A DNA stretch of 64,000 bases, from contig JAVSML010018918.1 in NCBI GenBank assembly GCA_038503035.1, forward strand, positions 1 through 64,000, in the 5' to 3' direction. The translations under genes were made by a program, and so were the position numbers. Origin of the DNA: Crocodylus rhombifer (taxonomy: Eukaryota; Chordata; Crocodylia; Crocodylidae). The notes under the pieces are model-generated. The model was not told where the DNA came from, made no database searches, and saw only the letters and a program-made list of their open reading frames with translations. How positions within the stretch are numbered: the stretch's first letter is position 1; every line of letters starts with the position of its first letter. Of this stretch, positions 11,437 through 23,940 are shown piece by piece.

Positions 11437-14400
11437 GTACGGGGCGGGCGGCTGGGCTGGCTGGGGGCTGCGGACAGGGCGCGGCCTCGGGCCCTGCGTC
11501 AGGCGCCTCTTCCCACTGGTGCTCCGCTTTCCCTCCCGCCGCCCGCCTGGCGTTGTCCGGCGGGACCGGCTGCCCCGGGCGCCAGCGAGGCGACTCCCGC
11601 TCCCAGCAAGAGCCCGACACCGCCTCCAGCCTTGGCACGGCTTAAAATATGAAATGGTCCAGTTGGAACCCCCAAATGATTGCAGTTGCTGCAAATTGTC
11701 CTCCACTCAAAAAAAGGGGGTGCAAATATGTGTTCTTCTCTTTCTTACTTTATATTGCTCTCTGTAACTAGGCCACAAGTGAGTGAGAGAGAACTGGGTC
11801 ATCAAAATTGCAGTGTTTCTTTATGTTGCACCAGCCCTTATGAGAAAGTGCTGACAGCAAACCCAAAAGACAGTTGAGGCTGCTTCAGTGACTGGGGTTT
11901 TGCATATTGTTTGGTGGCCTTTTGGCTCAGATCAGGTAGGAGCATCCGCATCCCAGGACCTCCAGGCTCGGGCCTGCACGCAGGAGGCGGTCAAGGGATT
12001 TGGGAGTGTCTGAAGCCCCAGAGTGAGAGCCTGAGATGGAGGATTTGGAACTGATTTGGCTGGCTTGACCTAGAACACAAAATATTAAAAAAAGTATGCT
12101 GCATCAATTAACTGCCTCAAAAGTTGCCGTCTATTTTGAATACTTCTAGTATTATCTATTTTACATCATACAAGGGTTGAAATCCTCGTACAAATATGAT
12201 AATTAGAGTACGCCTGGCAGTGCTAGCTGTGGAGTCTGCCCAGCAAAAACCATACCCAGGCAAAGCACCTTCCATGGTGCTTGGAGCAGAAAAAAATTGA
12301 GGAAAATGTTTGGCTTTTTGTGACAGAGTCAGATCCTCCCTGACAACAAGCGCTGCTCAATGTGCCTGAGGCAGAGGGGCTCTCAGTCAAGACAGCATCT
12401 TTATAGACAGGGGCGGTGGCTCCAGCAAGAGAAGTCCTGGGCAAGGAGGACCGCAGCAGGCGTTCTGGGAGGGGGGAGGACAGACAGCCCTAGGTCCTCT
12501 TATAATACCCTGCCCGCTCCACCCTCTTACCCATCAGCTGTCTCTCAGTTTTCTCTTCCTGGCTTCTCTGTCCCATCTCATCCTGTCTCCCCTTCTTTTC
12601 TCCCCCTCAGGGTCTTGCATCTTTTACCCTGAGGGTTCAAATCTGTGATTACAATTTCCCCATAGCAGCCTGTAATAGATAACTGCTCACTCCTTACCTC
12701 TTCTAGCACCATTGCTTTCGGTTGACAAGTAACTGCTACCCTCCGCTCGTCCCCAGATTTGTGTTTGTCCTTCCTTCCATGAGCACCTGGGTTTTTGGAA
12801 CAGTTCAGAAATCCCAACCATTGCTGAGCCAAAATGTCTGGATAGTTAATACCTTGAGACTTCTAGTGACACATCTCCTTTCCAGGTTGCTGCTCAGATA
12901 TCCGCTTATGGAAGTTCATTGCAGTTCTTGCTGTTATTATCAGTATTATTGAAGTGGTCATCCTGGTTGCTTTATTTGGTAAGTGTTTGAAAGGTTTTAA
13001 AAGGAAATATTGCTTAATGCTTGAGATTGACATGTTTCCAAATTATCAGACACATCTAGGTGCAAATGCACAATAAAATTATGCAAAATTATGCAAAATT
13101 CCCTTTATTTCAAGGTGGGTCTTGGAATATGTTTCTTATGACTGAGGTTGAGGATTGGAGAGGTTAAACCCATAACAATAAAAATATAAGGGTAACATTT
13201 ACTCCTAGCTTACTTCTGACTTCGGAAAGGGAAGCAAGTATTTGTGCCTGTTTTAAAATATCAGTTTGTGGGGGAAAGTTCTTTGCAATCACTAAGATTC
13301 TAGCCTTAACTCTTCAAAAAAATGAAGCGTCTTGTGCTTTAGTGGCCACAGAAACTGATGGCGACACCAAAAAAAAGTGTTGCAATGACATTGAAATTGC
13401 CAGGAGCTTGGCAGCTGCTAAATTCACGATCCTTTTAGAAGATAAGATCTGTTTTCCATGTCTGCACAGCACCTAGCATCATCTAGGTAATGTACCGGTA
13501 AGACAATGCAGATCTAAGCCCAGTGTTCTGCGCTGTTCTAGGGCTGTGCAATTCCACTGAACTCTCCTCGTCAGTGGGGAAACATTCACGGCTGAGCTAG
13601 GCAGCTCCAGGGCACATGGAGTGGGGAGAAATGTGACAAGTGTTGTGGTATTTTTTGGCAGGAGTGAAATCATCGGGCAAGAACTCTACTCTCTCACCTG
13701 CCATGAATCCCTGCCCTGCTGACTGGCTGTGTTACCAAAATGAATGTTACTACCTGTCGGAGCAAGAAAACAACTGGAACTCCAGTCAGAGATATTGCTC
13801 CTCCAGGAACGCCTCCCTCTTTGTGCCTAAAAACCAACAGGAACTGGTAAGAGAATAATCCCACTGGTTTCACTCTCTCCTACCTCTGGGGACATGTGCA
13901 ACATCACCTCTCTCCATCCTTCCTTTCAATTAAATTCCTTTACAACCAGGACAAGTCCCAGTGCAGAGAAACACAGGCACTTGATTTCACTTAGTGTGAT
14001 AGTTATCAGCCTCAGGGTGAGTCACCATGTGAGAAGAAGCCCTATGAATTACTTGAGTTAACGTTTCCACTTATTATGTCTGAAGGGCAGCGCCTGAGAC
14101 CACTGTCTAGGGCGGTGGGGGACAATAAAATTTCTTTTTATCAGGCTAATCATGCCTACCAGACAGACACTCCTTGGATCTGGCAGGACACACCCAGCTG
14201 CATGGATTCTTCTGTTAACGCTGAGTGGAGAGTGAGGAAACCATTTTTGTTTTCTCAAGAGCAGTGTTTCTTACCCTGTATGTCATGACCCAAAAGTGGG
14301 TCACAAGAATATATGACAGGGTCACAAACTTTAAAAGTGGATGATCTCCTTTACAGGAGAAAAATGTGGGAAATGGTGACCTTTCCCTAGCAGACTGGCA

Positions 14401-17400
14401 GATTTCCAGCCTATGAGGGGCTGCTTGGAGCCCCTATGTGCCACATACCCGCCCCTACCCCACACACTGCAGACAGCAAGTCGGCAGTTAAGGGCACTGG
14501 GTTGGGACTGGCCATTGATGTTTACAAATGGGTCCTGGTACAAAAAAGGTTGACAACCACTGCTGTAGAGATTCACCATGTCTCAAATGTTCTGTTCCAG
14601 TGCAAGGCTGTTAGAAGAGAACCCACCCTGCTCTGGGCCATAAGGAAGACTTCTCTGTCCTCCCTGATATAATTACATCAGTGGGCAAGGGCCAGAACAG
14701 CCCCATGGCCAGTCAGGAGAGAATTTTTCTAGCTGCAGGCAATGCTGTACCAGCCTCATCACAAACCCCAGCAGATGGGAATCCTCATGAAAAACACTGT
14801 GACAAAGATTGTGGGCAGCCCTGGCTGCAAAGTGTGGTATAGACAGCCTGGGTAGATCTGACATAAATTAGAGCCATCTTTGGAGCTGAAGTTGAGCGTG
14901 TTGGGGGCTGTGCTGCAAACGTTTTTCACCTTGCCCCACCTCTGTCTGCCCAGAGGCCATCTGTGTAGTGGCTTCTTGTGACAGTGAATTATTTCATGCT
15001 CCTCCCCCAGTTAAGAGGATCTTAGCATAAGGCTTATCGTTTTCAGTTTCAGGATTCTCTGCAATTTAATTCCTGACTCTGTCATTGTTCTCATTTCCTC
15101 CTTCTACTTCCCCTTTAAATTCCCAGGCCCCTCCCAAACTGCCTGCCTTCTTCTCTCTTGTTGCTTCCAGTATCTGGAACTGTCTCCTGTTTCTTGACCG
15201 TTCGGGGCCCCATTTCTGCCTCCCTGCAGGAATCCTGCCTGCCGTTGTCTCTATACCCATGACTTTTCTATCTTCTACAGCTGAACTGTTTTGTTGCTGC
15301 CTTTCTGTCAGCTCTTATGAACAGGTAATATAATTTGTCATAGGTTTTGTAAAGCTCTGTTTTTATGGTTCTGTTTAAATTACGGACTTTAAACTCATCC
15401 ATCTGCACAGGCTGAATTAGGGGCACAGGGTTGGTCCCAGGGCCAAACTAACCCTAGGTTCTGCATGCCAGATGCTTGCTGGCTCTATTCCTGTATGCCA
15501 CATACAGAATGCACCAGCCTCAGCCTGGGCTCTGCATGTGATGCAGGGCCAGTGTAGGGTATATGCTGCATATGGTGCTTACGCTGAACCAGGTCTTTGC
15601 CTGGCTCTTGCACAAAGGGCTGTCTGTGGGTCATATTGGGGCTGGCCCTGGATCCAGCATACAGGGCCAGTCTGGCGCCAGTACAGCATGTAAACAAAAC
15701 TGGCTCCACACACTACATGTAGAACATGGCCTGGAGCAGCCCTGCACAGGACCGGTCTGAGACTCACAGGCAGTACCTCACATGGCATCACAGGGCTCCA
15801 TAAGTTGTATGTGGCCCATGGCTCATGTCTTTGGTACCCCTGATCTAAATCATTAATAATGGTGTGTATCTTGGGATTCTTATCATAAACTTTGTCCATC
15901 TCAGACGTCTAAGCTCCTCCATGGCTCTGTTTAAATGCTTCCCAACAGTCCCAGGAAATCTTTTGAGCAGTTTTCCAAGCAGGCTGAGTCTTGAGCACAC
16001 CACAGGATCCAGACTCATGCACTAATGGGTTCTTGAGCTGATTGGTTGGTACATTACCCCGAAGTCCTCACCTCTTGCACTGATTCTTCTGGGAGAAAGG
16101 AAGGATCTTTATTCCTGACTACAAAATGAAAGAAAGATTTTACATGTTGAAAAGTGAAGAGTGTTAAACCAGGAGATTCCTACTTGTGTTTTTCCTACAG
16201 CAGTTTATAACAAAAATAACAAAGCAAGATCCCTGGATTGGACTTCACAAGAGAGGAGAAGAATTCTTTTGGGTAAACGGGACTGCGATGAATAGGAATC
16301 TGTAAGTTGGTCCTGAGACTTCCACCAGAGTCATAAAACAAGGGAAGGATTCCTGAGACTAGCAGTGATTGGAAGGGAAAGCTAAAAAGTATACAGAAGG
16401 GAGCATCTGTCATAAAGCTTAGGGTCTGAGACTGAACATAGGATCAGGGACTGTGGTAGGAAGATTGACTAAGGAGGGAATCCTTCATTTAGTACAGATA
16501 AAGTCACAGGAGGAATTGAGGCCAGGGAAGAAGAGAGAGCACCCAGAACAAAGACCACTGGGTGGACAGGAGGAAAGGTGGATGAGGAGGTATTAAAGAA
16601 ACTATAGAAGGAGTGGTGGGAAAAGTAGTATTAAATGAAGAGAGCCCAAAGTCAGAGGAGCTGGGAGGAGAGAAGGGTAGCATAAAGGCAATAGGCAAAT
16701 TGTAAAGGGACACAGAGGAGAGTTCTTTTGCTTTAGCAAAGCAGAGGTCAAGTATTTCTGGCAAGGTGGAGAGTGGCAGACTGGAGGGGACCTAGAAGAG
16801 CCTGAGACAGTGTGATAAGACACCTTCTCCTAGTCTGGTTCCCACTGAGACCTGAAAGACATTACAATAATGGCAGGATTAACATGTTATCCACATCATA
16901 AATTGTAACATGCTACATTTTCATCCCAGTTTACAGGGCAAATCATTCATAGGGCAAAAAGAGATACAAAGATGTTCCACATATAATGTAGAACCTCTTT
17001 GTAGCTTGTTGAAATGCATCTTAAACTGAATATGGGACTTGTGTCTGTCATTTATGAGGCTGCTCTGCATGAATATAACTCTCAGCTGGCTCAGCATGGG
17101 GCAGCCCCAGGCCTTTAAAAACCTGGAGATGGAAAAGAGGCTTTTCCCAGCCTAGCTCCCTACACCCAGGGCTTTAAATCCCTGTTCCTGTAGCCCATCT
17201 GAATGGCCTACATGTTGATTTAAAAGGCTGAGGTTCTGAGGCTTGCAGGGGCTGTGCATGTGCAAGTCCCAGGCAGGGGAAGCCCATAGGCTTCTCCCTG
17301 CTCTGCACCTTGAACCAGTACCCCAGGAATTCCTTGCAGGGCTTCTCCATGAGAGTTTAAAGCTGCTGGTGTGTGTGTGGAGCCTGGGACTGTGATCCTT

Positions 17401-20400
17401 GAACTCCAAACGTGTGGTAGAGGCAGAGTCACTGACCTGCCCCCAGTGCTGTGCTCCCTACAGCAGTAGCTACATGATTGGGGTGTGATCCCTAATCCTA
17501 GCAATTGCAAATGTGGCATGACAAGATAAACCTGTCAGGCTGTGCAGTTGTTGGGATCATGGATCAGATCCCACTGTGCCATTAAATAAACATCTGCCAG
17601 GAGCCATTGTGGTCTCCCTTTGGCATCTTTCTAAGGACTGTGTTACTGCAGAAGGACCTGCAGACACCTGCAGTAGGTTTCTAGCTCCAGTATTTAGTTC
17701 AGCAAAGTGATTGGTTCAAAATGATTGCCATTTGAGCTGCAGTTTTGTGATTCAGGGTTGCCCCACTGTCCCTCATGTTTAGCCAGTTAGGGAGGCTTGC
17801 AGTGTTCCTTCTGCTAGGAGAAGCAATAGATGCTAAGAGTCAAGTAGATTTCTGGAGCAATCATGTTTATATCATCATTGAAAAAAAGGGTTGGAAGGGT
17901 CCTTAAGATGTCATTCATTCCAGACTCCTGCTCAAGGCAGGATCATTCCTGACCAAACCATCCAAGTATTCATTTGACTTGCTCTTAAAAGCTTTCATTG
18001 GTGGAGATTCTACTAACTCTCTCAGTTATTGGTTTTAATATTTTACCCCATCATGTTTAGGAAATTATTTACAAGGAGCGCTCACAAAATCATGTTGTGC
18101 TGAACACAGCAGCAGCTAGCACTGGACGGCTGTGTTCTTCCTCAGAAAACCCCAAAAGTATGGATATCAGGGGTAATTAATCACATTTAATCAGGGGTAA
18201 TTTAAATTTTTTGCTGAAAAAAATTCTGCCCCTTGCTGAGCCTCTCGCACTCTGCCCTTCTCTGGGTTTCACACATACCACCTCTTTTCACAGGGCCTCT
18301 TTCATACTGTCTGCTCTCAATGGGCCACCTTCATTTCTGCCCTGCTATAAGCAGTCCCCTTGGGCCATCAAGCTTATCTACTCTCACTCCAGCCAATCCA
18401 CAAGCAGCGCTTTGTGTCCCTCGAGCAACCCTACTCTGTGTGGCACTGGCCTTATGCCTCACACTGGGCTGAACTCCACCCCTAAGCCAGGCAACTTATC
18501 TAAGTTTTTTTGCTCTTGTTGGGGTTGGCCCCTGTGCAACCCTTCAGGTTGCCCAAGTACCCCTACTCTACAAACCCCCGGTGTAGCCCTTCAGGCTCAC
18601 CTGTGCAGACCCTACTCTACACCCCAGCACAGAGCCCTCCAGGCACCGCCATGTACCCTACTCTGTGCAGGCCTCCGTATGCACTTCTGCCCCCTGACAG
18701 GGGCTCAAAGTCTTACACCCCATGGGCTCAGGTGTCCACAGACTTGCCTGGCCCCACTGCCTGGTGTTACCCACTGGGTAGTGGGAGTTGGGGTTATAAG
18801 GTGACCCTACCTGCCTTTCACTGCGGAGGCAACTGGTCTGGCATTTCTGGGGAACTGCCCCATCATGGGCACTCCCACCAGGCCATCCTTCCTCAGCGGG
18901 GTGTAATTTCAAGTGTTACCCAGGACCAGGTGCCTCCTGCCATCCCCATAGCTCCTGCCTTTACCTCCATAGTGTTCTTGAGCAGCCACTTATCTGGGTT
19001 GCAATTTTCCAGCTGCCAGCAGCAGACTGCTGCCTCAACCCTGAAGGCCTGAGCTAAATTGGAGTCTGCTCAGCGCTCTCCTCCAGTCACATGGCTTTCC
19101 TGCAGTCCTGTAACTGACTCATCAGGGCTGACCTGCACCTAACGGCTGCTCTCAGCCCTTCAAGTGGCAGGCACCAAAAGTGTTCTGCCATACCTTGCCA
19201 ATTTGAACTACAGGAAAAATTGCTTCCTGACCTCACATTTGGCAATTTGACTCCCCCTGGGAGGAGGAGCAAGAACCCATTTTTTTCTGAGTAACAGAAG
19301 AAGCATGCGTGCACCCCTAGAAGTAGGTAGCATTCCGGAGGGGGGGGGGCAGGAAATACTTGGCTCCTACAGGTAACCATCCCAAGCCATGAAGCCTGGG
19401 GTAATCAAACATCTCTCAGTGTAGAGAGTAACCTCGGTACCTGAGCCTGGGTATAGCATTCATGCTGGATTTCTGCCTCTACTGAAGGCAGCCTACAGGC
19501 AATATCCTATCACCTGTACTGCAGCCAGTGAACCCCTGTCAGTCTGGATGAGCTCTGGCCAACCTTAGCCCATTGTCACAGTTGTCTGTAACTGTTTATC
19601 CATTGAGAGCCTTGTCTGATCTTGCTGAGCCTTTGAGAGAAGGCTCAGTACATTTAGTGTTTGTAAAAAGGTCTGCCATTGCCCTCAGATACAAGATACT
19701 ACAATGGCAGCCATTGGAGCCTTTCAGCATATGATTATTTATTTGCTCTCTTTATAAAATACACTGAAGTATACACCCCAAGGAATACGGGTGTATGTGG
19801 CTGTTTTATCAGAAGAAAATGCCTTTAAAAAGAAATTAAACTGGGCTCCTCATAAGAACGAAAGAGCTGCGAGGCTGGATCAGGTCCATCTGGTCCACTG
19901 TCCTTTATCTCACAGTGGCACAGAGCAGATGCTAAGGGAAAGCATACTTGTACAGGACCTATCCAGACAGATCTGTCCTGTGCCCTCTTCCCATACAGTT
20001 TGCAGTATTTAGAGGTCTAGGAAGCCCTCAAATAAAGGTTTCAGCCTTACCTTCATGGGGGAGTGCCCTAATCACTAAAGTCCTATGAGTCAGGAGCTGG
20101 GGATAAAGCCTAGGATGCTTGGATCTTCTCCAGTCAGGGGCCTGGAAGTCCAGCGTTGCAAGGCTTAATTTGAGGCATCTCAGTCCTTTACTTGTTCTCA
20201 CTTTAATTAGTAAAGCTGGTTTATAAGGAATGACTCCCCATCTTCCTCTTTACAAAAATCTTGCTGCAGTGACTGAGGGGGGTCATAGAAAAAGAGTAGA
20301 CAAGGGGGAGTATTACCAGACAAGGGCCTCCTCATCTGATGGAACTATTTGATTTTGGATTCCAAGGTAATAATCTTTTCCCTTCTTTCCTGCAGGTGGG

Positions 20401-20537
20401 AAGTGAAAGGTTCAGGAGAATGTGTCTACATTGAATCTGAAACAATCTCTGCCTCTGGATGTTCCTTAACCAGGCATTGGGTCTGTAAAAAGACCCATAA
20501 CATGGGACCACTCAGCCTTTCATACTTAAGTTTATGA
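11430..20537 (+). CDS. CLEC2-like C-type lectin receptor (type II membrane protein), 5 coding exons
   Basis: Coding exons: 11430-11436, 12886-12978, 13662-13846, 16201-16301, 20396-20537; 528 coding bases, 175 residues. All junctions are GT/AG with phases 1-1-0-2, the usual pattern of group V (NK-complex type) lectin receptors. Layout: a very short N-terminus, a transmembrane helix (about residues 10-33, LWKFIAVLAV...VALF), a stalk (34-50), then a lectin domain with CYYL (62-65), NWNSS, WIGL in exon 4, and a GEC...SGC...WVC cysteine set in exon 5. No EPN or other calcium-sugar motif is seen, as in other group V members. Four N-glycosylation sequons (NST, NSS, NAS, NGT). Family knowledge: CLEC2 proteins are surface ligands for KLRB1/KLRF-type receptors on lymphocytes. 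Odd points: a glutamate (residue 25) inside the membrane helix, an extra cysteine (57), and almost no cytoplasmic tail. KLRB1- or CD69-like identity is the alternative. Confidence 0.85.
11640..12880 (+). other. Intron 1 of the CLEC2-like gene
   Basis: About 1.45 kb from the seven-base exon to the transmembrane exon. No further lectin-like exon seen. The 12360-12630 open frame is serine/proline-rich and not supported as an exon. Confidence 0.5.
12886..12978 (+). CDS. CLEC2-like exon 2: transmembrane
   Basis: Acceptor ctcctttccag, donor ggtaagtg; 93 bp, phase 1 to phase 1. Encodes CCSDIRLWKF and then about 20 hydrophobic residues with one glutamate (IISIIEVV). Confidence 0.85.
13662..13846 (+). 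CDS. CLEC2-like exon 3: stalk and lectin domain part 1
   Basis: Acceptor tttttggcag, donor gtaaga; 185 bp, phase 1 in, phase 0 out. Encodes the stalk VKSSGKNSTL, then the lectin start PCPADWLCYQNECYYL and NWNSSQRYC. Confidence 0.93.
14262..14562. mobile_element. hAT-family miniature element in intron 3
   Basis: Inverted termini cagtgtttcttaccctg and, from the right end in reverse, cagtggttgtcaacctt. Flanks ctcaagag and ctgtagag look like a diverged 8-bp target duplication (6 of 8). Contains tgtcatgacccaaaagtggg near the left end, typical text of old hAT MITEs. About 300 bp, non-coding. Confidence 0.7.
15420..15850. repeat. hAT-like miniature element in intron 3
   Basis: A block of recurring gggccagt, ggctctg, gatccag words ending in the hAT-style phrase ctttggtacccctgatcta. 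Likely an old MITE copy related in style to 2560-2800 and 46097-46520. Termini and target duplication are not clear. Confidence 0.45.
16201..16301 (+). CDS. CLEC2-like exon 4: lectin domain part 2
   Basis: Acceptor gtttttcctacag, donor gtaagt; 101 bp, phase 0 in, phase 2 out. Contains the hallmark DPWIGLHKRG and FFWVNGTAM. Confidence 0.93.
17875..18090 (-). mobile_element. CR1 3' fragment, antisense
   Basis: ggttggaagggtccttaagatgtcattc, split here as ggttggaagggtcc plus the tcctgctcaaggcaggatca block and the ggtggagattctactaactc block: the antisense of a CR1 C-terminal RT and tail, heavily mutated. Located in intron 4 of the CLEC2-like gene. The rest of this long intron (16302-20395) holds no gene I can see. 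Confidence 0.65.
19845..20030 (-). repeat. LINE tail fragment, same family as 33720-33850
   Basis: cataagaacgaaagagctg, ggatcaggtccatctggtcc and acagtggcacagagcagatgc match in order the text at 33725-33815 (cataagaactgac, gagtcagaccatagctcc, catggcagacagtggatgc). Likely the 3' end of the same old LINE family. Confidence 0.5.
20396..20537 (+). CDS. CLEC2-like exon 5: lectin domain part 3 and stop
   Basis: Acceptor cccttctttcctgcag, stop TGA at 20535-20537. Contains GECVYIES, SGCSLTRHWVCKK, then a tail of 15 residues after the last Lys pair. A candidate AATAAA polyadenylation signal lies near 21461, low confidence. Confidence 0.92.
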
Positions 20538-20924
20538 CCAGCTGGCAACTGCAGCAGCTGACAATGTTGGGAACCTATTCCTTGTTTTTTCCTGTTTCCT
20601 TGGGCTTATGCCTAGTCCCCTTTTCACCGTTAGCCTGTGCCTCCTGTGTTCTAGATGGATACTGCCCCTCTTTGAAGGAAATCCCTATTGCTTCTTCATG
20701 CTTACTGGGGAGACTCTTCTGGAGCCATTCAGTTGCCAGGCACTTGGTGCAATCAGCCTATATACTTTGTTCTCAAGTTCTCTCCTACTCACCCCTTTTG
20801 GAGCACCCTGGCCAGTTCTTCTCTTCCTCTCCTTTCTCATGATCTCACATACTTGGCAATTGTTGTCATCAGGTCCATTTAGCCAAGCCATGTGTGTCAG
20901 CATAAATGTTTGTCAGACATCATG

Positions 20925-20992
20925 CATTTGTGTAGGAGGTTGGACTAGTGGGAGATTTTTGAGGTGCCTTCCACTTCTATGATTCTATGAAC
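20925..20992 (+). mobile_element. CR1 3' terminal fragment
   Basis: ggaggttggactagtgggag, then ccttccacttctatgattctatga: the last 60 or so bases of a CR1 with its terminal short repeats, in the likely 3' UTR of the CLEC2-like gene. The 21000-22180 stretch that follows is AT-rich and shows no gene. Confidence 0.75.
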
Positions 20993-22189
20993 GTTACCTA
21001 GTTCTAGTGTTTCCTCTATAATTCTCTCTTCCTCTCTGTAACTGAAACATTTGCACCTTTTTTTCTAATCTCAGTACAACTTGCACTAGTAATGAAGGAT
21101 TCATTAATTAACACTGGTTTACAAAGAGGTATGGCACATCACTACTATTAATTTTGATGGGATACTTTTTCATATGCATTTCCAAGTTCTTCTAGAAATT
21201 TAATTAGCCATTTTGCATGTCATTAGCCATGTCTGATTATCTGCTTACTAACACTACTAGATCTCTTTCAGTACACTGCATTTATACTAAATATACAATA
21301 ACAAATATAATCTGGAGAAAGAATCAGAAACAAAAACTTATCACTAGGACTTGTGACACAAGTGGTTTTCAGGTGGAAATGAGATCACCCAGCCACAATG
21401 AATTGGGCTGCCAGTAATATCTATCTTGCCTCTAGAGAAGTAGGAAAGAGAGAGGTAAAGAATAAATGGCAGGAATTGCCCCTCCCAAGGCTGGTGACAT
21501 GTGCTCTCTAGGCCTTTTTTGCTGCTATGAGTTTCCATGTGAGTAGTGTTTCCACTGAAGCAGTCAGTTTTTCCAGTATCTGCTTTGTCCTGCAACCGGT
21601 ATGTAGTATTCACACTTTCCTCATGGTTTGGTCAAAGTTGAATGCCTTCCTCCACGTCTCTCCCACTGGACCAGACAGATGCTCAGCAGAGCACAGGAAT
21701 GAGCTGAGCACTGCAAAAGAAGTGTGTGATGGAGCCATAAAGCCCTTTTTTCCTGGAAACAGTGGACCTCATTGGGGCATGGCATGACTGCCTGTGGAGC
21801 TGTCCCTGGGAAGCACCACTTGCCATTATCTGCTAGGTGTGTCTTGAAGATAAGCAGAACCTGTGGAACAAGTTGAACAAGTCACTGAAATTTATAGGAA
21901 GAGAAAGATTTGTGGGTCCACAAAGTGCAAATTATGGAACCCATTTGTGTTTTCACATATTTCACTAATGGTAAAATTTGATTGGTGCTACCTTAATACA
22001 AAACTTACGCATCAGTATTACTGTATGCTATAAATGCCTTTTATAGTTTTAGTAAAATTTAATAAATTTAAATGCATTATTTTTAAAGAGGTAAGAAAGT
22101 CTTCCTACAAAACAGTCACCTGAAAGCATTCCAGGTGGGTTCAGCATGGAAAAAGAGAGGTCTGTGAGCCATGAAGCAAGAATTTCACC

Positions 22190-22300
22190 ATGATCAGGTG
22201 ACTGGTGTGCCCTAGTGACTGCATCCAGCTCAGTTGGTCTAATAAACAATATCACACCTACCCAAAGAACCTTGTCTGCCTATATTTTAGAATAATGCAT
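22190..22300 (+). repeat. SINE-like tail fragment
   Basis: ctcagttggtctaataaac, then cctacccaaagaaccttgtctgcctat is closely matched by 28205-28255 (ggtggtctactaaaagaca ... acccaaaggaccttgtctgcc). This is the 3' part of a dispersed repeat. The region 22300-23790 shows no gene. Confidence 0.5.
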
Positions 22301-23799
22301 TTATAGGAGACAATCAAATTTCCTACTGCTGGCAGTAAGAGTTATTGACACACCACACTCTTCTGGAGTCACATGGAGACCAGATACATCAACAGTCATT
22401 TTTAAGCATCAGCAATGCATATTTTGTCAGTCTTTCTCAGTCTTAAGGGAATTTTCTTAAATTTTCTCAAAATTTCACCCATGGAAAAAAAATAATTTTG
22501 GAAATATTCAGGTGTTAAAGGGGAGTACTGTGAAGAGTTGGAAGCACAGGTGGATTATAAAGGAAGATATTTTAAAGTTACTACAGTATAAATTGCCACA
22601 GTGCAATGCAGCTAGGGGCCTTGACTCCTCTTGGTGAGCAGTGCAAAGGAGTGAATCCCATTGACAGCAGTTGGGTGCTTTGTCTGTTGTGAACAGCTCA
22701 CAAATACAAGTGGGGTTAGAGAATGTGCCTTTCCACAGTGCATCACCATCACATCTGAAGTGAGAATCTTCAAACCTTGCTTGTCCTGTTGGTAAAATAA
22801 AGCGTAACTATGTGGAAATGAGACCAGTAGGATCTTTTTTTAAATATAATTTTGTTTTTAAAACAGCAGAGTCTTGGAACTTGGGATAGTTTTGAGGAGA
22901 TAAAAACTGTCTAATTCATGTAGACAGGCACATATTCAATTGTTCAGCATCCTGGAACATTTTATTTTTCAGCTCCCTGGCAAGAAGACATCCAGCCCTG
23001 GATGCTTCCTTGCCAGATTTCAAAGATCTGCTGATACCTGGAGCCAAGAAAGACAAATATATCAGCCTGATTTTTGGTTGGTAAGCACCATGGGAAGAAT
23101 ATTCACATGTGTATTCCCTGTGACCAATTACACATTTGGAGCTGTGTTCGGTAGATAAGAAATGTGCTAGGAACGCACATGTCATCATGTCTGTTGGGCA
23201 CTCTTCAGCAAAGTCAGACTTAAAGGCCTTCAAGGCCCTCAGAAAACATGTCCTTGGGCTGCTGGCCCAGCCTGATGCCATTGCTGCTGTACCTTCCCTT
23301 CTCTTGTTTCCTGTGCAAGTGAGACTGAAGTTAAAAGAAGTACAACTAGATGAGTGTACAGCCTTACCTTTATTTCACTGTGCAGTGGTGCCTTTCCTGA
23401 GGACAGCCAGGAGCCCATAACTCCTGCCTCACCCTCCCCACAACTCATGGCTTAATCAGCTTCCCACATGGGCACCAGTGGAAAGGTCCTGAGTTTCTCC
23501 TCATCCGCCTCCCTCAGAGACTCAGGAAGGTGTCCCAAACTCTAAAGCACATAACAGAGACATTGGTAGGTCTGCTTCTTGATAATCCAGCAGAGGAAAG
23601 ACTGCAGCCAGAAGGAACAGTACCATGTAGACTCTGGGGACAGTCTCCTGAGAGTAAGTTAGAAACCATTTCAAAGCTTATGTCTTGTGAGTGAAACTAC
23701 TTTCACTTCATGCAAAAGTACTGGCCAGTATCTTGTTTTATCCATGCAGTGTCAATGATGTGCTAGTTTCTGGATAATTCAGGGAGCACAAATACAAAG

Positions 23800-23940
23800 A
23801 ACTGTGCTAAAGAAGAAAGTAGTTAGTCATGTTAGTCTGAAGTCAAGTGAAGGGCAAGGCAGAGTTGTGCCTTATAAACTAAAGCTTTTTTGAGCACTAG
23901 CTCACTTTGTAGGATGCTATGAAAGGACATGCAAAGAGCA
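23800..23940 (+). repeat. SINE-like fragment
   Basis: ttgtgccttataaactaaag, gagcactagctcactttgta: the recurring reptile SINE-like text about a rigid 'actaaagct...gagcac...gctcac' core. A copy in the opposite orientation lies at 59700-59815 (gagcacaagctttcatgaac). Confidence 0.45.

Larger units (their letters stand above)
10870..11640 (+). promoter_or_regulatory. CpG island at the 5' end of the CLEC2-like gene
   Basis: About 770 bp of very GC-rich DNA with dense CpG dinucleotides, unlike the CpG-poor sequence around it. No TATA box was found, consistent with a dispersed CpG-island promoter. It contains the proposed initiator ATG (11430) and a good splice donor straight after it. Several long overlapping open frames on both strands here (up to 242 codons on -) are artefacts of high GC and carry no recognisable domain. 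Confidence 0.7.

Noticed and set aside
10978..11706. 242-codon open frame on the - strand, and several + strand frames, in the CpG island
   Set aside because: Low-complexity Arg/Pro/Gly translations expected in any GC-rich DNA; no domain, and overlapping frames are equally open on both strands.
18211..19052. Two long overlapping + strand frames in intron 4 of the CLEC2-like gene
   Set aside because: Pro/Cys/Ser-rich text with no domain and no matching splice sites; the spliced lectin gene needs no exon here.
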